Shown: positions 33,201-43,041 of the stretch, one piece after another
Numbering within the stretch: the first letter of the stretch is position 1
Layout: each line of letters opens with the position of its first letter
Origin: Cercophora sp. LCS_1
Lineage: Eukaryota; Ascomycota; Sordariomycetes; Sordariales; Lasiosphaeriaceae
Direction: 5' to 3'
DNA: 64,000 nucleotides
Assembly (NCBI GenBank): GCA_036250225.1
Contig: JAPZLL010000041.1
Span: 124,001 to 188,000 of the forward strand
Made by a program: the position numbers and the translations under genes
Notes under the pieces: model-generated
Databases searched by the model: none
What the model saw: only the letters and a program-made list of their open reading frames with translations
Told to the model about the DNA's origin: nothing

Positions 33201-34073
33201 GGAACCTAGGTGAAGGCGGTCCCCACTGTGACGGAGCAGCCTCACCGGTTTCCCCGACGTTTTGCCTGCTTCGCCCCCGTCTCGCCAGCATAGGGTGTCT
33301 GCGGTCGTCCTTTCCCTTCACCTGGTTCACTCCTTCATTTCGCCGGCAGAGCGCGCCACTGAGATTCGCCGATCTGCCTGCCTGCTGCTGCTGCAGTCGC
33401 TGTGCTTCCCTTTCCCGCGCGACACCACCAAAAAGGTCCCAGCTGCCTTCCCCATTTCGTCCCGAGAGGAGCACCGTCCATTTTTGCGGCCTCCACCACG
33501 CCGCCAAGGGCTCCACAGTCAACCTCGAATCCTTGCGGCATTGGATTGCCCAACACCCACCCGAACGCGTGTTTCTGCCCTCCGCGTCCAGAGCCTCCCA
33601 TCTTCCATCCACGGCCTTGAGAACCCCGGACAAGCTCGCCCGTTTGACCTGCTGCGTCGGCCAATCCGAGCTGACCTGCCGTTCCATCCCATCCTGCTGG
33701 CTTGCTCCCCGTCTGTCCGCCGGTCAGACTTTGTCGACGAAAACTCTTTTGGCGCTGACCGTCACTGACCTCGTCTCCGGTTGTACCTCTTCGCACTTAG
33801 CCACCTGTCGCTGTTTCGGACGTGCAGGCCGCCTTCCCACTCACCACAGACGCACGTCTGCCCAACTAGAAGCTCGACGACCGACTCCGTGGTCCGTTGC
33901 GCGAAAATTTCGGAGAGTACCTCACCTGTCGTCCCAACGAGCGACATCCCCAGCGCTGTCCTGTGATTGCAAACGTTGCAGACGCCGCCAGACTGCTCAC
34001 CAATCGTCGCGCCCCCGAAATTTCGCTCCTATCAAGCGGCTAAGTTGACAGAAAATTTTGCGATTCGCATTAT
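29892..34073. other. 4.2 kb without a recognisable gene, upstream of the SR-RRM gene
   Basis: Longest gene-free stretch of the window. It holds a GA microsatellite (30189-30223), mixed sequence from 30.3 to 33.2 kb, and a pyrimidine-rich part from about 33.3 kb up to the ATG at 34074. The longest open frame (32827-33687 minus, 286 codons) has no family motif and no low-complexity signature. The right end is likely promoter and long 5' leader of the SR-RRM gene. A non-coding RNA is possible but cannot be shown. Confidence 0.5.
30189..30223 (+). repeat. GA dinucleotide microsatellite
   Basis: An uninterrupted GA run of about 17 units in non-coding DNA, roughly 300 bases upstream of the COQ9 start. 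GA/CT runs can act as GAGA-type promoter elements; here only the repeat itself is shown. Confidence 0.9.
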
Positions 34074-36983
34074 ATGACCATGGGTAAGTCAATTTTCTTC
34101 ATCTCTCCGGCGTTGCGTATCTCGCAGCACCCGTCATCGTCGACCTTCTTCGTCTCCAGGTAGTCGCCTATCTCCCTGCCCGCCTATCACCTCTTGACGA
34201 AGCTGCCACCTCGGCAACACCAATATCAAGACCTGTACTGTGGCAGCCCCCTTTTGCGTCTAAGACAGACACCTCCCTTCCCCGAGCGGCGGCCAGCCAA
34301 TCTGCGGTTACCGCGATCGTGAGCATTACCCAAATACCCTACCCTTGACGTGCGACCACGGCTTGTAACCCCCCAACCAAACCCCCTTCTGGCGATTTCA
34401 GCTTGTGCTGGTTGCTTGTCAAGCCTCCTCGCGTTCCCCCGTCCCCCATCCACGGAGCTGCACTCTGTCTGCAGTGCCTTGCGTCCTCTGCCCTGCACTG
34501 CCTTACCTTGCGCATGCCGCACACATATACACAATCAGACCCCCTCCCTGTCTTGCATGTTCTTTCCTTCTGATCCACCCTCGATCTCACTACAACCCCG
34601 CTGGGCCCCCAGGAGTTGTTGAACTACCGCCGGCTTCAATTATTCCCCTGGCAGTTCCCCCTTCTTCAACCTCGTTGCGCCTTCTATCTTCTTGCCTGGA
34701 CTTTTTCTAACTTGGATACTTCTATAGCCGACTCAGGTGACACATACCGCCCCGTAAGTCAACTCCCATTCCTCTCCCCTCCCTCCATGACATGGCGTTT
34801 TGTCCATCGCCTTTTTGTCATCCAGGGCCTTTTGATCCCTGTCATGATCGAAACTGTCGGGTTTAGATCTTGATCTGGATTCAGATAGAAAAAGGCACAG
34901 TCACACGACCGGCGGGGCAGTTGAGTTTTTGTGCTCTTGCCATCTGAAGTTGGAAATCACCTCAGCCTACCCCGCCGAGACATTTCCTGACGGCAGCGTT
35001 TGGAATCCTGCCACAGCAATAAGCAACCCCGCCTTGTGCGCGGTTACCAGGCCATTGTGTTTTTCTTTCACCTCCAGCGGGCACAGTTCTTTATCTTCCT
35101 CCTCGGTTTCCGCTCCGACGACCCACTGACAAATTCCGCAGCGAGAGAGGTCTCGCTCTCCTCGACGTGCTCGTTCACGCAGCCCGACAACTCGTCGCTC
35201 ATATTCTCCTCGTGACCGCTCACGCAGCCGTCACCGCAGAAGAAGTCGCTCTCCCATGACTGGCCAGGGTGCACCGGCTGGAGGACCTGGTTCGGGATAC
35301 GGCGGAGTGCCCCATCGCGGATACGAAGATCGCTCTAACCAGAGAGAGGCGATGATGAATAACATTCGCGAGTCTTCGCAGCAGGACCGCCGCGTCTATG
35401 TCGGCAACTTGTCCTACGATGTTAAGTGGCACCACCTCAAGGATTTCATGAGACAGGGTAAATCAAGTCCTGACAGAAGCAAGAAACGGATTTGGCTAAT
35501 GCCCCGCAGCTGGAGATGTTCTCTATGCCGATGTTTTAATGCTTCCTAATGGGATGTCGAAGGTGGGCTTTTACGACTGATTTGGCTGGTTCTTTTGTGG
35601 TTCCCTTTCTGGCCGTTTTGATGGATTGTTGGATTGACGGGTTGGGACTTTGTCCGCGGATTTTGTAGGGCTGCGGGTAAGTTATAGTTGCGCTCCTTCC
35701 TCTTCACGCTTGGTGCTAACTGTCGCAGCATTGTGGAGTACTCGACCAGGGACCAGGCTCAGAACGCCGTCGCGACGCTCAGCAACCAGAACCTGATGGG
35801 TAGACTCGTCTACGTCAGAGAGGCAAGTATTCAAGGCGGCCGCTAGTTCATGCTGCTAATGTTTGGCAGGATCGTGAGGCCGAGCCTCGTTTCGGCCCCC
35901 CCAGCGGCGGAGCTCCGCGCGGCGGATTCAACGGCGGCATGGGCGGCGGCGCTCCCGGTGGCTACGGTGGCCCGGGCGGCTTCAACCCTGGCATCGCCGG
36001 TGGTGGTGGTGCCGGTGGCGGTGGTCGCCAGATCTACATCTCCAACGTTTGTCACATCCAATTCCCGACCCCCCTCGTGATGAAGAGTTCACGTTAACAT
36101 GCTTGATTTAGCTTCCCTACACCGTTGGCTGGCAGGATCTTAAGGACCTTTTCCGTCAGGCCGGTAAGTATTGACATTGCCAAGCGCGTGCATACGACAT
36201 GCTAAGTCTGACAGCTCGCACAGGTGGTGTTATTCGCGCCGACGTTCATCTTGGCCAGGATGGTCGTCCCAAGGGTTCCGGCATAGTGGTCTTTGAGACA
36301 CCGGACGACGCCCGCAATGCCATTCAGCAGTTTAACGGATATGACTGGCAGGGCCGCATGCTCGAGGTTCGCGAGGACCGCTTCGCTGGCTCGGCGCCCG
36401 GCGGTGGCTACGGCCGCGGTGGCTTTGGCGGCCGTGGCGGTTTCGGCGGCGGTTATGGTGCCCGTGGCGGCTTCGGCGGTCGTGGTGGCTTCGGAGGTGG
36501 TTATGGTGGTCGCGGCGGCTTCGGCGGTGGCGGTGGCCCTGGTGGTGGTGGTGGTGGCTTCGATGGCGGCAACACATCGGCCCCCCCTAACCCTTTCACC
36601 GACTTTGCCACCTCCGGTACCGACAGATGCGAGACTATCTACGTCCGCAACGTGAGTTATCTTGGTTTCTGGACCAGAAAGGTATTAACCTTTGATAGTT
36701 GCCCTGGTCTACTAGCAACGATGACCTCGTCGAGCTCTTCTCCACCATCGGCAAAGTTGAGCAGGCTGAGATCCAGTACGAGCCCAGCGGTCGCTCTCGT
36801 GGCACCGGTGTTGTCCGCTTCGACTCGGCCGACACTGCCGAGACCGCGATCACCAAGTTCCAGAGCTACCAGTATGGCGGACGTCCCCTCGGCCTCAGCT
36901 TTGTTAAGTACATTACCCCCGGCTCTGGGGACAACATGGACACCGACATGCACGGTGGCTTGACCCAGGATCAGATCATGTGA
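34074..36983 (+). CDS. gbp2: Gbp2/Hrb1-type mRNA-binding SR protein with three RRMs
   Basis: Shuttling RNA-binding protein of the Gbp2/Hrb1 class, which follows mRNA through splicing surveillance and export. Ten exons: 34074-34083, 34728-34753, 35142-35457, 35510-35562, 35669-35676, 35729-35822, 35870-36046, 36112-36163, 36224-36651 and 36699-36983; 482 residues. After MTMADSGDTYRP comes an Arg/Ser domain (RERSRSPRRARSRSPTTRRS), then RRM1 (RRVYVGNLSYDVKW…), RRM2 (RQIYISNLPYTVGWQDLKDL) and RRM3 (ETIYVRNLPWSTSNDDLVELF), with Gly-rich RGG-like linkers before RRM2 and RRM3. RRM1's RNP1 (SKGCGIVEY) is built across an 8-base exon. Intron 6 is GC-AG (AG|GCAAGT). The first two introns (644 and 388 bases) are exceptionally long for this window. 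Confidence 0.9.
35669..35676 (+). other. 8-base microexon of the SR-RRM gene
   Basis: The bases ggctgcgg lie between TTTTGTAG and GTAAGT. Including them joins K|GCG|IVEY and keeps frame, exactly filling the conserved RNP1 glycines of RRM1. Skipping them shifts the frame. Confidence 0.85.
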
Positions 36984-38534
36984 GGCCTCAGGCCTCGGCT
37001 CGACCTTGTACAATCGAGTTCCTCGGTTTGAGAGGTCGACTCCTCGTTCCGGGCGAGATCTGGATCTGTATTCGTCACATTTCCTTGTGTTTGGGGTGTT
37101 TGCCCGCGATGATTTGTTTCCTACAAAATTCTCGAGAAGACCCGGCGCAGCCTTCAGCATCGGGATGATCGAGGTGTAATGTTTGTGGAGCGCACGTTTT
37201 GCTCAGGGAGGATGGGTTTGGGTTTGGTGGGGGAATCATGGAATGGCCACGGAACTCGTCTCTAACCAAAGCAGCGAGGCTACGACCCTGAAAAGTTTTC
37301 TTTAACTGCCGACCAATATCCTCTCGTCTTCTGAGCCTTTTGAAGACATGCGGAAAGGACAGAAAATAAGGAAATTGGGCGGCTTTTCCCTAGATTGTAC
37401 AATCGAATAGCAGCTGATTGTCCTATGCTGGTGGCGTTCGATGGGTGGACGTCGGACGGTGGTACCTGGTAGCGCGTTTGACGGTTTGCAGTGAGGGTGA
37501 TGGATGTTATGCCAGTTGGTCCGACAAGGCTGGCGTGTGGTGAGTGGCGTAGGATGATCCGGACGGCTCGGGCGCGTTTTGGTGATTTGGTCCGGTTGAT
37601 GCGTAGGCGCGGCCCTGGCCAGGGCTGGTCTGTTGTTTGTGATGACGGTTCAGCGGCTCAGTGTCTTTTTCCAGCGGTGGTGCTGCATGTCGAGTGGGAG
37701 TCCATGCTCACGGGACCTGCCTGACAGAGTAGTATCTCGCGGGGCTCAGTCACGGGAGGCTGCCTGTACGATTGTTATGATGATATGCGGTTTGTCAACT
37801 AGATACCCAGATACCCGATTAGAAATGTTGTGACAGCTGTCTGGCTGTTTACAGTTGCCACTGTTTGCAGGAGTTGTTCTCCCGGCCATCTCTCTTGCGG
37901 GATGGTCTCAGCTTTTTACAATAGTTTACAGGACCGGTATCGTCGGCGATGCTTCTATCCAAGGACAGATATGTTAGTACATCTGTGAGAGCCCGTATGA
38001 ACTCACAATTTTCCATCGTCTGCAAAATCTACCAGAGATACCTTGTAACCCCAGAGTGCGGTTTCGCGGCAAGATTGAGGCCGGCATTCAGACTCGTTGC
38101 CCAATGCCCAAGTTGCTCTGGAGGCCCATTGTTGACTCGCAACGGGACTTGGACTCCTTGTTAGGTGTGGTGAGAGTGAAGGTAATTCAGCAATAGATCG
38201 GCGCAACCCCAAGGTTGTCAAGAACCGATGGCCACAGTTTGCCTGACGACATATTTCATACCTATATCATGAAGCTGCATTGACCCGGCCACGCGCAATC
38301 CCCCACGCGCTTGAGCCTGCTCTGGAATCTCATCCCAAAGACTCTCCGAAACGGGTCAACCATTTGTTCATCGATCCGCAGATCATGTCATGCCCATTGC
38401 AGATAAACCTCATCACGAAACCCCCTGGCCCTCAACCATCAACCGCACCCCTACGCTTCCTCCCATAACAACCCCCCCTTACACGTGCGCTCATAGCTCA
38501 TCCTCGAACCAAGAATCAAGAATCAATCCCCAGA
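36984..38534. other. Intergenic, convergent, no gene seen
   Basis: 1.55 kb between the 3' ends of the SR-RRM gene and SRP14. The first few hundred bases are likely 3' untranslated sequence. No conserved frame or RNA gene was recognised. Confidence 0.5.
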
Positions 38535-39017
38535 TTAAACAACACCCTTCTTCTTCTTCTGCTTCGCCCTCCTCTTCGTCCGATCACGGGGCTTCAAACC
38601 CCCCATACCCGTCTTGCAGACTTCTGCGTACCGCGCAAAGAAGCCGTCCAAGTCACTGGGTTCGACGAGGGTCAGGAGCTTGATCTTTTCGCCTCGCTCG
38701 TCTCGGCCTTTGCGGTTTGTTGCGCGGACGAGGATTGTTTGGGGGGTGTCTGTGTCTGTCACTGCGATTGTGTCTGGGGGTGCATCTGAGTATACTTAGT
38801 ACGGGGCGTGTCCGGGACCAAAAAGAAGGATGTGATGATAAAAGGGGGTCGTGGTATGTACATCGTTTCTGAGTTAGGAGGACACCACCGTGATCTTTGG
38901 CTTTGCGGGAGGCGAAGAGGGTTGTGAGTTTTGTGAAGAACTTTGAGTCTTAGCATATGATATGATATGGATAGGGAGGGGATATACCTCGTCATGAGAT
39001 ATCGGTTCTGTAGCCAT
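38535..39017 (-). CDS. srp14: Signal recognition particle 14 kDa subunit
   Basis: Component of the SRP Alu domain that slows elongation while the ribosome docks at the endoplasmic reticulum. Exons on the minus strand: 39017-38988, 38940-38862 and 38785-38535; 119 residues. The protein reads MATEPISHDEFFTKLTTLFA, then SRKAKDHGGVLLTQKRY, an ETDTDTP-like loop, TILVRATNRKG, LLTLVEPSDLDGFFARYAEVCKTGM and a lysine-rich tail (KRRAKQKKKK), the family pattern. An in-frame ATG at 39044 would add nine residues (MSGQKQKSK). Introns are 47 and 76 bases. The 5' end faces NOM1 at 317 bases. Confidence 0.93.
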
Positions 39018-39334
39018 CTTGCTTTTTTGTTTCTGTCCTGACATGATGAGATGTTGCCCTGACACGGAGAGAGGGGTGGGTGAGTGTGAAGTGAGAGTTG
39101 GGCCCCGCAATCGCGCGCTTGGTGGTGGAGTTTGACCCATTGTGCGTTTCCGCTGCTTGCCGCCCGCCCTGGGCTGGACTGCGGTAACCTTGGCTTATCG
39201 CTATCGGTGGTGTCCAGGGTGGTGGGGTGGCCCACTAAAAAGTTGGTCGATCGTTTGGGGGGATTTTTGCGACAAGAGATTTGGAGGAGAGAAAATCAAT
39301 AGCCACCGACGAGCGCGACGAGAAACCCGACGAG
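39018..39334. promoter_or_regulatory. Divergent promoter SRP14-NOM1
   Basis: 317 bases between start codons on opposite strands. The TATCGCTATCGG stretch near 39196-39207 is the only mildly repetitive element noticed. Confidence 0.5.
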
Positions 39335-41995
39335 ATGCCACCACAGGGACAAAGGGGTCCGGCGCTGCCGCTGCATTTACTCAAGGAATTGGGCGCCGAT
39401 GAGGGCTCAGGCCCGAGAGGAAGGGGAGGAAAGGGGAAGGGGAGGGAGCTGTCAAGAAAAGAACGGAGAAAGGCCGAGAGGAGCCAGAAGAAGGGGAGGG
39501 GCGCGCCGGTGAGGAATGGAGCGCATGTGGGAAACAAGAGTGCCGCAATACAGAAAAGAGGGTCACCGCCGAAGGGAGCAGCTCCGAAGCCGATATTGAA
39601 GCAGAAACGCCCCGAGCCGGAGGATGAAGACGAAGACGACGAGGATCCGTTCGGGGACGAGGACGATGAAGATATGGATGTTGGTGTGGATGAGGATGAA
39701 GACGGAGATTTAGACATCGACATGGACGAGGACGAGGACGAAGATGGCGGTGATGAGGGGTTCTCTGATGAGGAGCCATCCCCACCAAAAAAGAATATCC
39801 CCAAAGCGGTACAGGAAAAGTTTGCTGAAGACGATGCCGAGATTGCGGCCCTGGAGAAGAAGCTTGGTATTAAGGGCCGAAAGAAGCTCCCGCAGTCTTT
39901 CAAGGAAGACGGACTCGGCGACCTCCTTGCGGACCTTGACGGCGGGTCGGAAGATGAGGAGAAACAAGAAAAGCGAAAAAGAAAGGCGGAGGCGGATGAG
40001 TGGCTCGCTAGCAAGCGACAAAAAGCGGCCGGGTTAGAAAACAAGGGGAAGAAGATCCAGCAAGACTCGGAGGAGAGCGATGAAGGGTCGGAAGATTTTG
40101 ACGATGACCTTGAGGAGGACGACTTCGACGAAGAGCTCGAGGACTCCGAAGGAGGGTCTGAAGATGGCTTTGAAGGGTTCGACGAGGAGGAGGATGGCGA
40201 GGACGGGGATGAGGACGAAGGTGGGGAAGTCGAAGAGGAGGAAAAGCCTAAGCCACGTGTTCGAGAGAACCCTTATGTTGCTCCTACAACAGGGCAACAA
40301 ACAGCAAAATACGTCCCTCCGTCACTCCGAAAAGAAACCGGCTCAGATGCAGAAATGGTTGCGCGGATCCGACGTCAAACACAGGGTCTGGTCAATCGTG
40401 TTACTGAAGCCAACCTCGTGTCTATCGTTGGAGACGTTGAGAAACTCTACCGGGAGAATCCCCGCCAGCATGTCTCATCTTCCCTCGTTGATCTTCTCCT
40501 CATCCAGATCTGCGAGCCAACAGCCCTTCCGGATACTCTCCTTATCCTCAACGCTGGTTTCGCTACTGCCATCTACAAGGTGATTGGCATGGATTTCGGT
40601 GCACAGCTCATCCAGGAGTTGGTTGAACGGTACCAAAAGTACTACGAGGAGGCTAAAGAGGCCGCCATTGACCGCCCGGATGTATCAAAGCACACATCCA
40701 ACCTGATTACCTTCCTCTCACAACTCTACAATTTCCAATTGGCTGGACCCAACCTCTTGTTCGACTACATCCGCCTTCTCCTAAGCGACCTCTCAGAGTT
40801 GAACGCTGAGCTGCTCCTCAGGATCGTCCGAATGTCCGGTCCTTTGCTCCGCCAAGATGACCCCATGGCGCTCAAAGATATTGTCACACTCATCCGTCCA
40901 GCGGTAGCTAAAGTTGGCGAAGCAAATCTGAGCGTCAGAACCAAGTTTATGATTGACACAATCTACGACCTCAAAAACAACAAGATGAAGGCTGGAGCGG
41001 GTGCCTTAGCCATCGTCTCGGAGCATAGCACACGCATGAAGAAGGCTTTGGGTACGCTCAACTCGAGAAAACTCAAGTCCACCGAGCCCTTGCGGATAGG
41101 TCTCAAGGACATCCAAGACTCGGACAAAAAGGGCAAATGGTGGCTCGTTGGCGCAAGTTGGGCTGGACCCTCGGCAGGTGAAAAGAAGAGTAACGGTGCC
41201 GCTCCTACCGAAGAAGAGGAGGAAAGCGATGATGAGAGCATGGTCCTTGATGACTTCTCGGATGGCGCCCCTGATATTGCGGAGCTTGCCCGGCAACAGA
41301 TGATGAATACGGATGTGAGGCGATCCATTTTTGTCGCGATTACTTCGGCATGTGATTACGAGGATGCATACATCCGAATCACAAAGTTAAGGCTCAACAA
41401 AGACCGCCAGAAGGAAATACCGTTTGTTGTGATGCAGTGCTGCGGTGCAGAGCAGGTTTACAACCCTTACTACACACTCGTTGCGAAGAAGCTCTGCGTG
41501 GACCGCAAGACGAAGTGGTCATTCCAAAATAGCTTGTGGAAGCTGTTCAGGAGACTTGGGGAGTCAATATTTGGAGATGAAGGGGACGACATAGATGACA
41601 CTGAGGAGATCGACCTCCGGAGAATTGTCAACAACGCCAAGATGTTTGGCACCCTGGTGTCTGATAGAGTGTTGAGCTTGGCCATCCTCAAGTGCTTGAA
41701 CATGCCGTACCTGCAGAAGAAGACAAAGAGCTTCGCCGAGGTGATGCTGATCACGGTATTGCAGGAGTGTCAAGCGAAGGAGGGTGGTGGGGAGGCGGCC
41801 ATCTCCACCGTCTTCAAAGCGGTGGAAGGGATCCCCGAGTTGGCTCGAGGTCTGCAATGGTTCCTGAAAAAGGTACTGAGGAAAACAGACCTGGCTGGTG
41901 GCAAGGCTGAAACGAAGCGACTCAAGGAGGCGTGTAAGACAGCGGAGAAGGCAGTCGAAGCGGCTCTGGCTGGGGATATGGGTCTTGGCGAGTAG
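39335..41995 (+). CDS. sgd1: Nucleolar MIF4G domain protein NOM1/SGD1
   Basis: Nucleolar factor for 18S rRNA maturation that recruits the DEAD-box helicase eIF4A3/Fal1. Single exon of 886 residues from the ATG at 39335 (MPPQGQRGPALPLHLLKELG). The frame is open a little further upstream but without an ATG. The first 330 residues are basic then intensely acidic (DEDEDDEDPFGDEDDED and similar), with the LEKKLGIKGRKKLPQSFKEDGLGDLL motif. A MIF4G domain follows (about 355-570: RRQTQGLVNRVTEANLVSIVGDVEKLY…), then an MA3 domain (about 660-790: DVRRSIFVAITSACDYEDAYIRI…). Length and order match the family. Confidence 0.95.
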   Translation: MPPQGQRGPALPLHLLKELGADEGSGPRGRGGKGKGRELSRKERRKAERSQKKGRGAPVRNGAHVGNKSAAIQKRGSPPKGAAPKPILKQKRPEPEDEDEDDEDPFGDEDDEDMDVGVDEDEDGDLDIDMDEDEDEDGGDEGFSDEEPSPPKKNIPKAVQEKFAEDDAEIAALEKKLGIKGRKKLPQSFKEDGLGDLLADLDGGSEDEEKQEKRKRKAEADEWLASKRQKAAGLENKGKKIQQDSEESDEGSEDFDDDLEEDDFDEELEDSEGGSEDGFEGFDEEEDGEDGDEDEGGEVEEEEKPKPRVRENPYVAPTTGQQTAKYVPPSLRKETGSDAEMVARIRRQTQGLVNRVTEANLVSIVGDVEKLYRENPRQHVSSSLVDLLLIQICEPTALPDTLLILNAGFATAIYKVIGMDFGAQLIQELVERYQKYYEEAKEAAIDRPDVSKHTSNLITFLSQLYNFQLAGPNLLFDYIRLLLSDLSELNAELLLRIVRMSGPLLRQDDPMALKDIVTLIRPAVAKVGEANLSVRTKFMIDTIYDLKNNKMKAGAGALAIVSEHSTRMKKALGTLNSRKLKSTEPLRIGLKDIQDSDKKGKWWLVGASWAGPSAGEKKSNGAAPTEEEEESDDESMVLDDFSDGAPDIAELARQQMMNTDVRRSIFVAITSACDYEDAYIRITKLRLNKDRQKEIPFVVMQCCGAEQVYNPYYTLVAKKLCVDRKTKWSFQNSLWKLFRRLGESIFGDEGDDIDDTEEIDLRRIVNNAKMFGTLVSDRVLSLAILKCLNMPYLQKKTKSFAEVMLITVLQECQAKEGGGEAAISTVFKAVEGIPELARGLQWFLKKVLRKTDLAGGKAETKRLKEACKTAEKAVEAALAGDMGLGE

Positions 41996-42141
41996 CAAAA
42001 GCCGCAAAAGCGGTTGGGGTAACGATGATGTAAATGTTGAATAGACACCAAATGATACCCTAAAAGGAGCGGCTCCTTGGCGAGTGCCGCGACTGATGCT
42101 ACCTCACAATCTGTCCCGCCTATCTCCGCACATCCGATTCT

Positions 42142-42227
<86 letters not shown>

Positions 42228-42269
42228 NNNNNNNNNNTGTCCCGCCTAACCCCCCACCTCCGTTTCGGG

Positions 42270-42300
<31 letters not shown>

Positions 42301-43041
42301 AAAAAAAAAGCGGTGATGTTTGGGTTGGTGTTCCGGATGTGTGGAACGCAGTTGCTTAGGTGATCGTCGCCCCTCAAAGTCCCCATTTGACTCCCAAACC
42401 ATTACTAATTTTTGGGCATTTGCCCACGGGGAACATGATGCTTCGGTATGCTCGCAAGGCAGTGCGCTGGTCATGGGGCCCGAAAGATGGCTCGCCCCCT
42501 GTCGGAACTTGACGGCTCGATCCACGAGCGATGGCGAGTCTCGGACAGAAAAAGCTGCTTGCCGAATCAGCAGGCCAGTATTCCTCGTTGAGAGTGCGGT
42601 TTTCTGGATGCAAACGGCACTAAAGTACAGTTAAAATACCAAAGCCTCTGTTTAAGTGCCTTTAGAGCATAAAAGCTGGGTAGCTAGAAGCAAGGTGGAT
42701 AGGAAATATTATAAAAGTGTCAGGCTTGTATTTGCTGTTTGAACATTTTGTCGCCGCTTGGCAGGCCGATATTTGGCGACGGCGCGAGAGCTCTCTGGTC
42801 CCACCAGCCAATCCAGGGCGAGGTCGGCCCCAGCCAGCTTGGCTGGTGCACGCTTCCCGACGGTTGAAGAAGCCGGGACATTTTTTCAGCAACAAGCTGC
42901 CAACATTTCGCATTCCCGCGCCGACCGCAACCCCTTGAACATCCTCCCCCCCTGAAACCAGAATCCCCTTTGAACACGGGGATTGCTTCCGCCTCAATTG
43001 CTTTCCCTCGTTTTATCATTCCGTGCTTTTCTTCCACCAAG
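41996..43041. other. Intergenic with assembly gap, upstream of dihydrolipoamide dehydrogenase
   Basis: 1.05 kb. The left third contains the poly-G tract and the second 10-N gap. The right part, from about 42310, is ordinary sequence and includes the promoter of the dehydrogenase gene. No gene is seen. Confidence 0.5.
42112..42309. other. Assembly gap with 86-base G run and imperfect edge duplication
   Basis: A G run at 42142-42227, ten N at 42228-42237, C20 at 42271-42290 and A19 at 42291-42309. The 33 bases before the G run (42112-42144) and the 32 bases after the N block (42238-42269) are the same sequence with a few mismatches. The two edges therefore probably represent one locus read twice at poor quality. 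Confidence 0.85.

Noticed and set aside
32827..33687. 286-codon minus-strand open frame in the desert before the SR protein gene
   Set aside because: No family motif, odd composition (Arg/Gln/Ser/Trp-rich) and overlapping open frames on the other strand; GC-rich fungal DNA gives such frames by chance.
33262..33768. 168-codon plus-strand frame before the SR protein gene
   Set aside because: Reflects pyrimidine-rich sequence (Ser/Pro/Leu/Arg codons) without family similarity; probably untranslated leader or promoter.
42142..42227. 86-base poly-G tract as a giant G-quadruplex or special element
   Set aside because: Adjacent N block, poly-C, poly-A and an imperfect copy of the edge sequence make a sequencing/assembly artefact far more likely.
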